Assembly: GCF_040958095.1 (NCBI RefSeq)
Contig: NC_091160.1
Coordinates: 40,513,788-40,577,787, forward strand
Length of the DNA stretch: 64,000 nt
Source of the DNA: Procambarus clarkii
Taxonomy: Eukaryota > Arthropoda > Malacostraca > Decapoda > Cambaridae
Direction of reading: 5' to 3'
Position 1 is the stretch's first letter. The number at the start of each line of letters is the position of its first letter. The position numbers were made by a program, and so were the translations under genes. Below are positions 1 to 10,810 of the stretch, in pieces. The notes beneath the pieces were generated by a model. The model saw only the letters and a program-made list of their open reading frames with translations. It was not told the DNA's origin and did not search any database.

Positions 1-189
1 ACCCAATTATCATATGGTTGGGCATGCACTTGACAACTGCAAGACTTAGATACCTGAGAGTTCCTGTAATAACCCAGGGTATCTTTCTTCTCACAAGAGG
101 AGTTCCTGGGAGAGATTAAATCCTTTGCTGGTCCTTGTTGGTATAAATCATGTCATTAACGTGAGACTTGCTACAATGTTCTATATTTC

Positions 190-1350
190 ATTTATCTGCT
201 GTGATTCACTACAGTGCTGAACATCTCATGCTGAATACAGATAAAACTAAAATCCCTTGAAACTTTGCAAAAGGAAGCTAAGCAAATCATCCTTAGGGGC
301 TCCAAAGTCCATGAGAATAAGTGAAAGAATTTTGTCCATTAACATAGTTTTGTGTGAAGGCATCTAGTAAATGTCAGCAACACATGAAATTTCAAACTAA
401 GCTCTTTAATATGCTACATTCACATGAGGCATATTGAGGGAGAGGGAAACTTGATTATGGATTTTGGTTTTACATGGTAGCTAACTCCATCAAAACATTA
501 AATATGTGCCCAACTCAAACTAATGATCAATTATCCAATTAATCCATAGGATAACTGGGATTTATTAGATTTCATAAATGCACCCAAGAAAGATAATGTA
601 CTTGCTAGAGTGCTCAAGTTATGGGTAACAGTGTTTATCAGTGTTGAACTGATTGCTCTGTAGAAGAGGGTGGAAGATGTACTGGGTGCCCATGTAATAT
701 GTTCAAAATATCTTGCTCATACAGCAATGAAGTGTGTCAATGACTGTGCTAGTACGACTCAAGCCACACTTGCAGGTCACTGAATGTTTAAAAGACAAAG
801 GCAGTGGAATTATATACTGTAATTCACGGAGTGCACTCCTGGTATTAAATGCACACAGTAGTAACACCCAGAAAATAGCTAGTGATATTCAAATGATTAT
901 TTTAACTGCTAAAGAAAATTGATTTGAAATTAAATTTCTTTGGATGCCATCACGCGTTGGCATCTCAAAGCATGATACTGTTGACATGCTTACCAAGACA
1001 GCCTGTAGTAGACCAGTATAGATCAGTAGTAGAAATTAATACAGCCATTTCATTAGTAGTGGCAGAAAATACTTAAATGAATATCTGATGCTAATCTTAC
1101 TTGTCTAAATAATTCTGAATACCACGACGAGACATTTAAATATGGGACTAATAGAGCTAAAACTCATCAATGCGATGTTATGGTGGCTAGAATACACATG
1201 GGATACAGACGTATCTGGCAGCTTTCTCAAAACTCAAATGTTAAATAAAGCAGCTTGTTCTCATTATACCTACCTACTCTCATGTTTTGTGCACTCATTA
1301 TAAACCCCTGTAATCACTGCATCCAGAATACTCATTAAGCTACTGTTTGT
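190..1350 (+). pseudogene. Decayed non-LTR retrotransposon: RT C-terminus plus RNase H remnant
   Basis: Conceptual translation across several frames and stops resembles the 3' part of a Jockey/I-type pol. A piece like the LxxLQxxAxxIIL segment that follows the RT domain lies near 255-300. An RNase H-like stretch at 734-922 contains GSGIIYCNSRSALLVLNAHS. It is followed, after a stop, by an FLWMPSRVGI-like motif (~925-970), which matches the 'LWVPSHVGI' block of these RNase H domains. Around 1110-1250 the text reads like the C-terminal 'ARIHMGYRRIWQL' block. Frame changes and stops show it is dead. It sits upstream of the CBP20 exon, so it is probably intronic. The family is inferred from motif memory, not a search. 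Confidence 0.6.
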
Positions 1351-1499
1351 AACCTATGATTGCTTGCCCAGAGATATCTCTTTTTGTTTGGCTGTGATAA
1401 AAATATATCAACCGGTAGTTGTTAGGGCAGTTAACTGTAATTTACTCTTTTTAACATTTATTACACAAAAAATATAAACTGTAATTTTTCTTTCCATAG

Positions 1500-1626
1500 A
1501 GAGGACGCTGAGATGTGTATGCGTTATATCAATGGAACTCGGTTGGATGATCGTATAGTGCGAACTGACTGGGATGCTGGCTTTATTGAAGGACGACAGT
1601 ATGGCCGAGGCAAGAGCGGTGGTCAG
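1500..1626 (+). CDS. Ncbp2: Nuclear cap-binding protein subunit 2 (CBP20), penultimate coding exon
   Basis: CBP20 is the m7G-cap-binding RRM subunit of the nuclear cap-binding complex. With CBP80 it binds nascent Pol II transcripts and promotes splicing, 3' processing and export. This 127-nt exon follows a pyrimidine-rich acceptor ending in CCATAG and ends at CAG|GTACGT. It begins with one base of a split codon, then 42 codons starting [18 protein letters not shown] and including RTDWDAGF and [13 protein letters not shown]. These are the near-invariant end of the RRM and start of the C-terminal tail. The residues equivalent to human R112, D114, W115, D116, R123, R127 and Q133, which contact the cap, are all present. 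Upstream exons lie outside the window. Identification is from strong recalled identity to the family and is nearly certain. Confidence 0.95.
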
Positions 1627-1707
1627 GTACGTATTTGTTTTATATAGTGGTAATAGATGCTGTGTATGAAATGTAATTCTTGCTCATCATATATTGAAAA
1701 GCATATA

Positions 1708-2621
1708 CAGTGGAACTTCGGGTTACGAGCGTCACTGTTTACGAGTTTTTCGGGTTACGAGCCCGATTTGTTTGGAAAATTTGCAAAGGGTTACAAGTTT
1801 GTTGATACGCGTACCGGCCGACCTAGCGTGTGGTGGCGCGGCGATTGCGCCTCAGCTTACTAGTGCCTCATGCCCAGTGATTATCCCACCTGAATTCTTC
1901 ACTAGGCTTTACAGTTTTTTGTCTGATTTTTGGCCACTTGAGCATAAAAGTTGTTATTATATATCTCGCCATGGGTCCCAAGAAAGCCAGTGGTAAGGTT
2001 CAACCTAAGAAAATAGTTGAGTAGAGGCAGTAGAGGATGTCCCTTCCTCATTAATAAAATGTGTGAAGTATGGGAAGAACTGCAAAGTTTTATTGAAAAA
2101 ATTCGCCCAGATAAAGCTGTAGCAGGCCATTGCATTGATCTTTTAAATGACAATGTGATGTCTTACTACAGACAAGTGTTGCAAAGAAGGGAAAAACAAT
2201 CTTCAATGGATCGTTTCGTTGTGAAAAAATCAAGTAGTGAGCCACAACCAGGACCTAGTGGTATGCAGGCAAAATGTGCCAGAGAGTGCACTCCAGAAAA
2301 ATCTTTACTGTCTGATGTTATAATGGAAGGGGACTTCCCTTCCAAACAGTAACACCTCTTCTCCTCTCCCCCTCCTCACCATCTTCCATACGCCAACAGG
2401 AGTCATCAGCAAGGGTAAGTAATAACTTGAACATACTTTTGTAGTGTAGATTTGAATGAATTAGGCATAAAATTTAGTTTGAAGTGAAGTTTTTGGGTAG
2501 TCAGGAACGGATTAATTCATTTCCCCTTTTTTCCTTTGGGGAAATTAGCTTCGGTTTATGAATTTTCGGGTTACGAGCTGTCTCCAGGAACGGATTAAAC
2601 TTTTAAACCGAGGTACCCCTG
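1708..2621 (+). mobile_element. Tigger/pogo-family DNA transposon, internally deleted copy 1
   Basis: It is bounded by TA target duplications (1706-1707 and 2622-2623) and imperfect terminal inverted repeats, 5' CAGTGGAACTTCGGGTT and, inverted, CAGGGGTACCTCGGTTT. Inside, an ATG at 1971 opens MGPKKASGKVQPKK, the usual N-terminus of Tigger-type transposases, and stops at once. The sequence then jumps to the family's C-terminal tail at about 2050-2352, with VMSYYRQVLQRREKQ, DRFVVKK and PGPSG. The CENP-B-type DNA-binding domain and DDE catalytic core are gone, so this is a non-autonomous deletion derivative. It lies in the CBP20 intron. Confidence 0.85.
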
Positions 2622-2731
2622 TATTTAAATGATTTTGTTTTGTGTACTGAGGAAGCTTATATGCATTAAATTTTGTTAATGGATGAATTTCTTTCATATA
2701 ATATAGTAATTGACAGTGATATACAGTAGTA

Positions 2732-3531
2732 CAGTGGAACCTCAGTTTTCAACTGCCTCTGTTTTCAAATTTTTGGTTCTCGAGCTCAGTTTCTTAGAAA
2801 AATTCGACTCGGTACTTGATGTTTGCCTCGGTGCTCAAGTTTGTTGATACTTGTATGGGCTTCAGTTTACCAGCGTCAGTAGCCTAGTGACGACCCCGCT
2901 TGAATTTTTTGTGAACAATTTCATAGTTTTTGTGTTTTTTTTAGTTTCTGAACGTAAATGTTCTTATTATATATCACGTCATGGATTCCAAGAAAGTCAG
3001 TGGTAAAGTTCAACCTAAGAATATAGTTGAAGATGACAATAGAGGAAAAACAAAAGATCATTCATAGTGAGACAATGTGATGTCTCCCTACAGACAAGTC
3101 TTAAAACATAGGGGAAAACAAGTGTCTATAGACAGATTCTTAGTAAGACAAGTAAGCAGTGAGCCACAACCAGGTCCTAGTTGTATGCCTACAAAATGTA
3201 AGAGAGAGAGTACCCCAGAAATGTCATCACTGCTGTTATAATGGAAGGGGACTCCCCTTCCAAACACTAACACCTCTCCTCCTCCCCCCCCCTTCCTTAC
3301 TGTCTTTCATATGCCAACAAGAGTCCTCAATAAAGGTAAGATATACTTGTACATACTGTAATACAAAATATTAGTAGTAAAATGTATTTTTAAGTTAATA
3401 TTTTTGGGGGGTGTGGAATGGATTAATTCAATTTACATTATGTCTTATGGAAAAATTCCTTCAGTTTTCAAATTTCTGGTTTTCAAACTGTCTCTTTTAA
3501 AGGATTAAATTAAAAAACGAAGGTACCACTG
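2732..3531 (+). mobile_element. Tigger/pogo-family DNA transposon, internally deleted copy 2
   Basis: It has TA target duplications at 2730-2731 and 3532-3533. Termini are CAGTGGAACCTCAGTTTTC and, inverted, CAGTGGTACCTTCGTTTTT. It is a diverged relative of the element 110 bp upstream, in the same orientation. It retains the start region (ATGGATTCCAAGAAAG near 2981) and scrambled pieces of the transposase tail (near 3075-3270, ending in the EGDSPSK-like block) but no catalytic core. Subterminal sequences resemble those of copy 1. Confidence 0.8.
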
Positions 3532-4150
3532 TATAAATAATTAACACTTGCACAATAATAAAGGTTTCTAGAAACTGTTTAAAATCTTAGAATGACTGAC
3601 TTTGAAAATGCTATTAGAAATTTCTGAATAACCAGACCTTTGTTATCAACAAGCTAGATTTGTAATTAGTATGTAATTAGTCTGCAGGATTTTTCCTCAA
3701 TATAATCACCCTTATTTTGTATGCTTTGGGCATATACTCCCCACAATTTCCATTTGTATGTCTAGCTTTGCCACATTTGGGCCTGTGCATTAATATGTAT
3801 ACAGTATCTCATCCTGTTTAATATGTATACAGTATCTATCAACCTTTTGTTGGGTAACCACAGCAGATATTCCCTAAGAAATGTATGTATACCACTATAC
3901 ATATATATTTAATTTTTAATTTATTTTTATAACTGCTCCATGGAAATTGATTTATTGGTTGAAAATAAATGAGTGCTATGTCATGAATTGAAAGAATTCA
4001 GAAAGTAAGATTATGGGCCTTATGCAATCACGATTTAATTGTTAAAATAATTGTCATTATTACTTTGCTCATTATCAAATTTTGTTTTATCATGTGTGGC
4101 AAAAAGACCACACATGAGTAAAAATGGTGCGAATGCTGTTTATTTTACAG

Positions 4151-4240
4151 GTCCGCGATGAGTATCGAACAGATTACGACAGTGGGCGAGGCGGTTATGG
4201 AAAAATTGTCCAGCAAAAGATCCTCCCAAAAATACCATAA
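4151..4240 (+). CDS. Ncbp2: Nuclear cap-binding protein subunit 2 (CBP20), last coding exon
   Basis: This exon is spliced in phase 0 from 1626 across a ~2.5-kb intron; the acceptor is TATTTTACAG. It reads [18 protein letters not shown], the conserved CBP20 C-terminal tail, then [11 protein letters not shown] and TAA at 4238-4240. The human protein ends five residues after the same GGYGK, so this copy is about six residues longer and has a private C-terminus. No canonical AATAAA was found in the next several hundred bases, so the 3' UTR end is not placed. Confidence 0.95.
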   Translation, partial: VRDEYRTDYDSGRGGYGKIVQQKILPKIP

Positions 4241-4480
4241 ACTGATACTTTTTATGTTGAATGGAGAAGTGAGGAATATGTATAATGCAGTATATACAGT
4301 ATACCCCGGAAACTGAGTGACTCAAGTCAAAATGCATAAAGGAAGTATGTATAGTACGCTACTTCTAGAATTGGTTAGGCCCCCATTAACATAAAGATGA
4401 ACTATGTTGGTAACAATTTGCAATGAACTTGATGTTTCTCCTATGTGAGGCGGTTATGGAAAAATTGTTTTCTCTGTGAT

Positions 4481-4580
4481 CTCTGTGTTTCTTGTAGTAA
4501 ATGGATTTTTAAATCTCTGTGTTTTCTTGTAGTAAATGGATTTTTAAATCTCTGTGTTTTCTTGTAGTAAATGGATTTCT
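4481..4580 (+). repeat. Three-copy ~35-bp tandem repeat in CBP20 3' region
   Basis: Units begin CTCTGTGTTTTCTTGTAGTA and end in ATTTTTAAAT, starting at 4481, 4515 and 4550; the first copy is one T shorter. It lies about 240 bp after the CBP20 stop, in probable 3' UTR. Confidence 0.85.
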
Positions 4581-4974
4581 TATTGAAAATAATATACACA
4601 TTACATTATTTTTAGTTACCTGGACAGTTATGCTGGGTAATAATTTGATGATATACAAAATTTATTTGCATTTTTATATATACACAAATTTGGAAATTGC
4701 TCTTTTTAAGTTGGAACATCAGAGATGATGCATGTGACTGGTGATTTCAAGCTAGAAGTGACCTATGTATATTTGGTATAGCCTAATCTTTTTATTTAGA
4801 TCACTACTGGTTTTTTGAGTAAATGGTTATGTTGACAAGAATGTACTGTAAACTTTTATGAAGTTTAAAGTTTTGTATTCTAAACAGAACAAATTGTGTT
4901 GTCAGGTATTATTTCATTTTATGAACTAGATTATTCTAGATTATATTATATTTATTATAAAGGAATGTGAAGGT

Positions 4975-5500
4975 TTGAATCAGTCCTTCTAATGTTTTCC
5001 AAGTGTAAATTGTTATGTATCTCTCACACCTGCGCTCTTGGGAATACAGATTTAAAATTTTTAGGTGGTCCCCATAATTTTGATGTTTGAGTGGATTCTA
5101 GTGGTAACAGATCTTTGCATGCTCTCCAGGTCAGCAGTTTATCTAGCTTTAAATGGGGCTGTTGGTGTGCAACAATCTTCTACTCTAGAGAACACTAATG
5201 TCTTAAAAAGTATCATTACTGGCATGGCATCTCTTGCTTAGAAGGTTCTTTTTATCCAACCTGTCATTTTTCTTGCAGTTTTGACAGCAACTTTATTGTG
5301 TTCTTTAAAGGTAAGGTTTTCTAACGTAACTACTCCTAAAACTTTTGCATTGATTTTCTTTCAATAATCTGGTTTGACTGTGTTTTATGTGGTTTCTGCT
5401 TTGATATTTTTGCTTTTCCACAGCACAGTAATTGGAATGTATCCCCATTAAACATCATATTATTTTCTGTGCCCCATTGAAAGACTTGATGAAGTACAGT
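4975..5500 (-). pseudogene. CR1-like non-LTR retrotransposon remnant
   Basis: The + strand text shares several long stretches with 9480-9790 (for example CCAAGTGTAAATTGTTATG-like, GGATCTCTGCATGCTTTTC-like and GTTCTTTTTATCCAACCTG segments), so both belong to one interspersed family. In the 9.3-9.8 kb copy the - strand encodes an RT C-terminus, which sets the orientation here. No intact frame remains. Confidence 0.6.
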
Positions 5501-6414
5501 ATGCCTTTTATAACCTCACAGCCTAGTAGAATATCTCAAAAAAGTAGCTAGCACAGATTAATTCAAAATTTTACAGACGGTATATGTGAGAAGCAGGATG
5601 GTTATGAAGAGCTATATAAGTATATTAAAGAGGTAAGGTAATTGTGAGTAGAAAGCAATAAGCCAGTGTGATTATAGCAATTTGAAGGAATATAAGGATT
5701 GTTAAAGCCCAATGCCCAACCACCTGGACCACAAGGAGTAGAGCTCCGCCCATGAAAGAAGCAGGACTGTCGCTGGGTTCATCAGTCTAAGTGGCAGATT
5801 GAGCATATATCAAGCAGTAGGTATGAGAGAGGCAGAATTATTCTGCATTTCATAAGAACTGTAAATATTGGACAAACCAGTAAGAAGTTTATTTATTACA
5901 TGGTTTATTACATTTTTTTAATACATGTTTTAAACTCATAACAAATTTGATTTTTGTGTATTTCATCCGAAAACTTGATTGGTACATGTGAATTTGTTCG
6001 ATACAACCATTGTCAATTAACATGCAGACCGAATTAAAAAATGGATTAGGATGATAACACATTTTAATTTAAGAATTATGTAGTTTCTGAGGACAAATAA
6101 CTTTTTAATACTTATTTTTTAAAATATTGAAAACATTTTAAAATGTCATTATTATTATTATTATAATCTTTGAAAGAAGACCGAATATTTCCCTCTCATG
6201 AATTTTTGTATATGAAATCAAAACATTTCTCAATCTTAGTCTGATAAAAATCAGAAGCAACTAAATTCTAAGAACTGATACCAATGCCATAGACATTTAC
6301 TTAAAGCAAACATTAATGGCTAATTCTTCTTTAGACTGCCGTTAACATTTCATGTTAGAACCCTGATCACAAACCTTGTCTAGTTCTCATTTCATACATA
6401 AAAGATAAAAGTAC
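5501..6414. other. AT-rich non-coding stretch, possible 3' UTR end of the receptor gene
   Basis: No ORF or conserved motif was recognised. Three TTTATT motifs at 5888-5909 read AATAAA on the - strand. They are the first such cluster downstream of the - strand receptor stop, so the receptor's poly(A) site could lie just below them. This is inference only. Confidence 0.3.
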
Positions 6415-6651
6415 CATGCAAACCATAAAATAGTCCCTCCATTCTTGCTTTAACCATACAAACCATAAAATAGTCCCTACATTCTTGCTTTAACCATGCA
6501 AACCATAAAATAGTCCCTACATTCTTGCTTTAACCATACAAACCATAAAATAGTCCTACATTCTTGCTTTAACCATACAAACCATAAAATAGTCCCTACA
6601 TTCTTGCTTTAACCATATAAACCATAAAATAGTCCCTACATTTTTGCTTAA
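6415..6651. repeat. Six-copy ~40-bp minisatellite
   Basis: Units start with CATACAAACCATAAAATAGT and end in TTCTTGCTTTAAC, beginning at about 6415, 6455, 6495, 6535, 6574 and 6614. One copy lacks a single C and the last is diverged. It lies about 490 bp downstream of the receptor stop codon on the - strand, possibly in its 3' UTR. Confidence 0.9.
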
Positions 6652-6824
6652 AAAAAAAGTTGATTATTTCATACACAAATATACACAGTCTTCACAATTA
6701 TTATTGCATGTAGTGCCATGCGAGTTCACTATTCAAAACATGTCAACATTAAATACAACACGAATGCCAAAATCTACAGTCGTCCATTACGGCAAAGAAT
6801 TCAGCCAATAGAGTAAGCAGTTCT

Positions 6825-7025
6825 GTTGTAGTTGCCTCAGTGGAGCTCTGTTGTAGCCACCTCTGGAGCTCTGTTGTAGCTACCTCAGTGGAGCTTGTGT
6901 GTAGCCACCTCAGTAGAGCTCTTTTGTGGCCACCTCAATGAAGCTCTGTTGTAGCCATCACAATAGATCTCTGTTGTAGCCACCTCAATAGATCTCTGTT
7001 GTAGAGCTCTCAATAGAGCCCAGCT
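6825..7025. repeat. Degenerate ~27-30-bp tandem repeat
   Basis: Seven or so imperfect units share GAGCTCTGTTGTAGCCACCT with CAGTG/CAATA variants. Variation in unit length and sequence suggests an old array. Confidence 0.75.
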
Positions 7026-7136
7026 GAGCTCTCTAACCAAGTACTGTACCTAAATATCGGTGTAAACAACACAGTCACATCCACAGCTCCTCTATCACAT
7101 GTCATGAAATTCTGAGGGGAAGTGGCTTTATAGTTA

Positions 7137-7328
7137 TTAAACGGCAACACTTCTAAGAACTGCATAGTCCACTATATAGGCAATAGTGAAGAGAACCAGG
7201 AGGAGGAAGTTGACCACTCGCTTGATCTGTGAGAGGCTGATTCCGGAGCTGTCCTGTGCAGTAGTTGGCTGGGTGCTGCTCCCGTCTCCTTCCTCGATCA
7301 TCTCGGCCTCAAGATGGTTATACGTTTG
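7137..7328 (-). CDS. Divergent nicotinic-type Cys-loop receptor subunit, last exon (TM4)
   Basis: This is the terminal exon of the four-exon set described at 11698-11869. It is 192 nt including TAA (7137-7139), entered in phase 0 after an ATCTTCAG acceptor. It encodes an acidic, Ser/Thr-rich end of the cytoplasmic loop (HLEAEMIEEGDGSS), an amphipathic SLSQIKRVVN lead-in, and one hydrophobic helix, FLLLVLFTIAYIVDYAVL. The protein ends seven residues later. The loop-helix-short tail pattern is that of TM4 in Cys-loop receptors. Confidence 0.85.
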   Translation of the reverse strand, partial: QTYNHLEAEMIEEGDGSSTQPTTAQDSSGISLSQIKRVVNFLLLVLFTIAYIVDYAVLRSVAV

Positions 7329-7569
7329 CTGAAGATAAATGTTGTTTTGATCAATAATTTCAGGTATAATACATTATGCAATCTATGTTGTTTAGTTTAA
7401 AAAGATACGGTGAGTCTATATGTAAGTTACGCTAATTATAATTTCATGCTGTTTTTTTAATATATTATCACCAAAGTTAATATGATAGTGAAAACAGGTA
7501 GGGAGCCATTGCCAATGGTGGAACCCAAAGAAATGCAACAACTTAGGCATGTTCTTGGGCTAATGGGAG

Positions 7570-7725
7570 GAAAGAGTGAGTGAGAGAGAATGTATGAGTG
7601 AGAATGAATGAATGAGTGACAGTGAATGAATGAGTGACAGTGAATGAATGAGTGACAGTGAATGATGATGAATGTGTGTGAATGAATGAATGTGAATAAT
7701 GAATGAGGGTGAATGAATGAATAAG
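7570..7725. repeat. GAATGAATGAGTGA-type minisatellite
   Basis: Simple repeat of GAATGAATGAGTGACAGT (18 bp, about three clean copies) grading into (GAAT)n and GAATGTGTGT variants. It lies in the last intron of the receptor gene. Confidence 0.9.
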
Positions 7726-7743
7726 TTGTGTAGCCTAAAATGC

Positions 7744-7779
7744 AACTTCTATTGAGACTGTTGAGTCTCAATAGAAGTT
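7744..7779. repeat. Perfect 16-bp inverted repeat (hairpin)
   Basis: AACTTCTATTGAGACT (7744-7759) is followed by GTTG and then its exact reverse complement (7764-7779). Further partial copies of TTCTATTGAGACT follow up to ~7815. It is intronic, with no nearby gene start that would make it a terminator. Confidence 0.85.
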
Positions 7780-8352
7780 CTTCTATTGAGACTTCTATTG
7801 AAACTTCTGTTGAGACTGCAACACTTCTATTACCGTGTAATTTTCAATATTGAAAATTGTTAAGTATTACCAAAATGACTTGCCTTTAATATGTAACAAT
7901 TATATATTGTCTTTTATAAGAATTTCAGCGCAAGACGTGTTGTTACCATTATATTAAACATAAAGGTGCAGATGAAATGACACACAACACCCATTCACTT
8001 GAGGTCTGATTAAAACCTTTCGTGTTCTCTGTAGTTCATTTGTGCTGTTGCTCACAGGACGAGTATGGAGTACACAATAAATACCGCTCAAAGGATGAGT
8101 GTGGGATTCACAATAAACTACAATGTTTTTAGGGGAATTAAAAAGTAGACTAAAAACAATTTTCAGAGCGAGAAGCAGTGGAACGAGGGAACACATATGG
8201 AAACAGGAGAGAGAAATGAGTCGGATATCGGTAACTTTAACTGCTCCAATGTAAGGTTTGTAAATATTGGGAATGAATTAGATAGGGAAGCTGTCAATAC
8301 TAATTCAGTACAGCTTTAAATGCAAATATATTACAAAAAATCAATGAAATGA

Positions 8353-9105
8353 GTGATTGCATTGAACTATTCTGATGGTCAAAGGGCAGAGCTGATGGAT
8401 CATATGGTGGACTCTTCAAGCACGTGTGACATCACACTTGGGCTTTATGTGTGTGTGATATGTCAAGAAGAAGAAGAAAAGATATTTAACATCCAGTACC
8501 TTCCTTCCTCGGGAAAGAGTGATCATGTTCTGTTGGAAATTAAATATGCTTTGTGATATAATGTAATGGAGAATGGGGACATTGAAACAGTTGATAAACT
8601 CAATTTCAAGAGAGGACACTATGGGGAACTTAGAATTTTTTTTAATGAGTTTAATTGGACACACTTGGTGCTAGGCAAGGAAGTAAATGAGATGTATACC
8701 AAATTTTTCAAAGTAAACGATGAATGCACACAAACATTCATACCAAAACAGATATGCAGGACCAGAAAACAAGATTGGTTCAACAGAAATTGAGGGGGGG
8801 GGCCAAAGACAAGAAAATAGGTTCAGTATCGGAAGAGGCATACCTCAAACATACCAGCATTACAAACAAGCAAGAAACAATTACACAGCAGTGAGAAGAG
8901 AGCCCGAAAGGAACTTTGAGAACAGTATAGCGGACAAATATAAAACAGATCCAGACCTTTTCTATAAATTCATTAAAGGCAAGCTGCATGTAAAAGTTAA
9001 AATCCAGAGATTGAGAACAGGGAATAGGGAACCAATAGTCTGGGGTTGAGGAAGTCCTACGATTATTAGAAAAAAATATTAGACCATTTTCTTTTGCAGT
9101 GGTAG
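8353..9105 (+). pseudogene. Jockey/CR1-type retrotransposon fragment (endonuclease end to RT linker)
   Basis: Three overlapping frames give consecutive pieces of one pol protein: the endonuclease C-terminus with LPSSGKSDHVLLEI (the 'SDH' block of APE-type endonucleases, ~8505-8545), then FKRGHYGELRIFFNEFNW and FIPKQICRTRKQDWFNRN, then HYKQARNNYTAVRREPERNF and DLFYKFIKGKL. This order matches the linker between endonuclease and RT in Jockey/CR1 elements. Frameshifts near 8556 and 8790 and the lack of any RT core show it is dead. It lies in a receptor intron on the opposite strand. Confidence 0.8.
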
Positions 9106-9112
9106 ATGATTG

Positions 9113-9800
9113 GTACCTTACCTTACCTTGTGGTTACCTTACGATGGTTTTGGGGCCCAACGTCCCCATGGCCCATTCCTCACCCAAGAGTCCTCGTTGC
9201 TGGACTGGTCAACCAGGCTGTTGGATGTGGCTGCTTGCAGCCTGACGTATGAATCACAGCCTGGTTAATCATGTATCCTTTGGAGGCGTTTATCAAAATC
9301 TCTCTTGAACACTGCGAGGGGTCAGCTAGTTATGCCTCTTATGTGTAGTGGAAGCCTGTTGAACAGTCTTGGGCCTCTGATGTTGATAGAATTCTCTCTC
9401 AAGAGTATCTATTGCACCTCTGCTTTTCAACAGGGGTATTCTGCACATCCTGCCATGCCTTCTGGTCTCGTGTGGTGTGATTTCTGTGTGCAGGTTTGGG
9501 ACCAGCCCCTCTAATATTTTCCATGTGTAAATTATTGTTTTAGCCATCCTGCCTGCGTTAAAGAGAATAGAAATTTTGGCATTTTAGTCGGTCCCAGTAG
9601 TTTAGATGTTTTACTGAGTGGATACTAGCAGTAAAGGATCTCTGCATGCTTTTCAGGTCAGCAATTTCTCCAGCTTTGAAATGGGCTGTCATTGTGCATC
9701 AGTATTCCACTCTAGAGAGCACTATGGTCTTGAAAAGTATCATCATTGGTATAACATCTCTAGTTTGGAAAGTTCTTTTTATCCAACCTGGATAGGAACA
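9113..9800 (-). pseudogene. CR1-like retrotransposon 3' end (RT C-terminus and tail)
   Basis: The - strand at 9326-9547 encodes ILEGLVPNLHTEITPHETRR, an RT C-terminal block I recognise from decapod CR1-like elements, followed by a frame change and then the usual tail with VRLQAAASNSLVDQ-like wording near 9200. The element ends in short GGTAA-type repeats (~9113-9135 as TTACCTTACC on +), as CR1-group 3' ends do. It shares sequence with 4975-5500. Family assignment is from recalled motifs. Confidence 0.75.
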
Positions 9801-10080
9801 TAAGAACAAACTAAGTGAGAAGACGGTGGAGGCCAAAACCGTCAATAGTTGCAAAGCGTTATACCACAAAGAGTACTGGGAAAATGGGACACCACATGTG
9901 TAGGTCTCATCCTGTAACTACACTTAAGTAATTGCACTTGGGTAATTACACGTGCGCACATCCTCGAAGGCAAGTATGTGACAGTACGTCAAGAGGCCGG
10001 GAGGTATAAATGTACCAGGTACAATAGCTATGAAGCAGGGCTCCTAAGCTCACTTCCCTGTAGGCACAACTAGGTAAACA
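9801..10080. other. Unclassified interspersed-repeat-like sequence
   Basis: It begins AGGAACATAAGAACAAACTA and ends near CACAACTAGGTAAACAC, phrases that accompany CR1-like copies in decapod sequence. It may be the 5' continuation of the element on the left. No ORF. Confidence 0.35.
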
Positions 10081-10162
10081 CTTAAATCCAAATAAACCTT
10101 AAGTGACTAAATTGAACAACCACGTTTGAGACTGAAGCAGTCAAGCCCCAAGAAAAACCCAC

Positions 10163-10329
10163 CTGAGGCACGACATCTCGGAGACCAGGAACGAAGGTGA
10201 CGGCGCTCGCCAGTTTTCTGCTTAGGGTGTTGGTTGGGGTGGAGGTGCAGCAGTTGCCCTGGGCCGTCAGGAAGAATGTACAAAGCAGGGAGATGGTAGT
10301 GAGGATTATTGTCCCGGAGTAGTAACGAA
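10163..10329 (-). CDS. Divergent nicotinic-type Cys-loop receptor subunit, TM3 exon
   Basis: 167 nt, with acceptor CGTTGCAG and donor CAG|GTGGGT. It completes a split codon from the preceding exon (G + TT = Val) and ends in phase 0. It encodes RYYSGTIILTTISLLCTFFL, closely patterned on nicotinic TM3, then the start of the intracellular loop (TAQGNCCTSTPTNT...LRDVVPQ). Together with the next exon the TM3-TM4 loop is only about 75 residues, short for a nicotinic subunit. Confidence 0.85.
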
Positions 10330-10810
10330 CTGCAACGATGCAAAACACCACTTGGTTAAGATACTAACTTGACTACAGTGACTTCAAATATATTGTGCTA
10401 TCTGATCTATCTAAATCTAATCTAGCTTATCTAATTGTCTTTTTTTATTCAAACCATATAATTTAGCTTCATCTATTTATAAAATTTTACCTGACCTAAT
10501 CGTATTTTCAGAGGTTTGAGTGTGTCTGACTTACACTCTAGCAACATCCCACCCCTAGATTAGCCTCATGTTTTAGTGGCAGGGATCTAAAACTATTAGT
10601 CTAATGGCATCTTATTAAGGATCAAATATTTTTTGTTGGACAGTGCAGGGTGTGTATTTACCTAAGGGCCACCATCTCTACAGTGGCCTCGATGGGACAG
10701 GAGGCTGCCTCAGTTACCATAGTGTGTGTGTTACTTCCGATGATCATCTTGCTGATATACATGGTATTAAAGATTATAGTGGATTACCTTGGAAATCTGA
10801 AAGAACTCAC

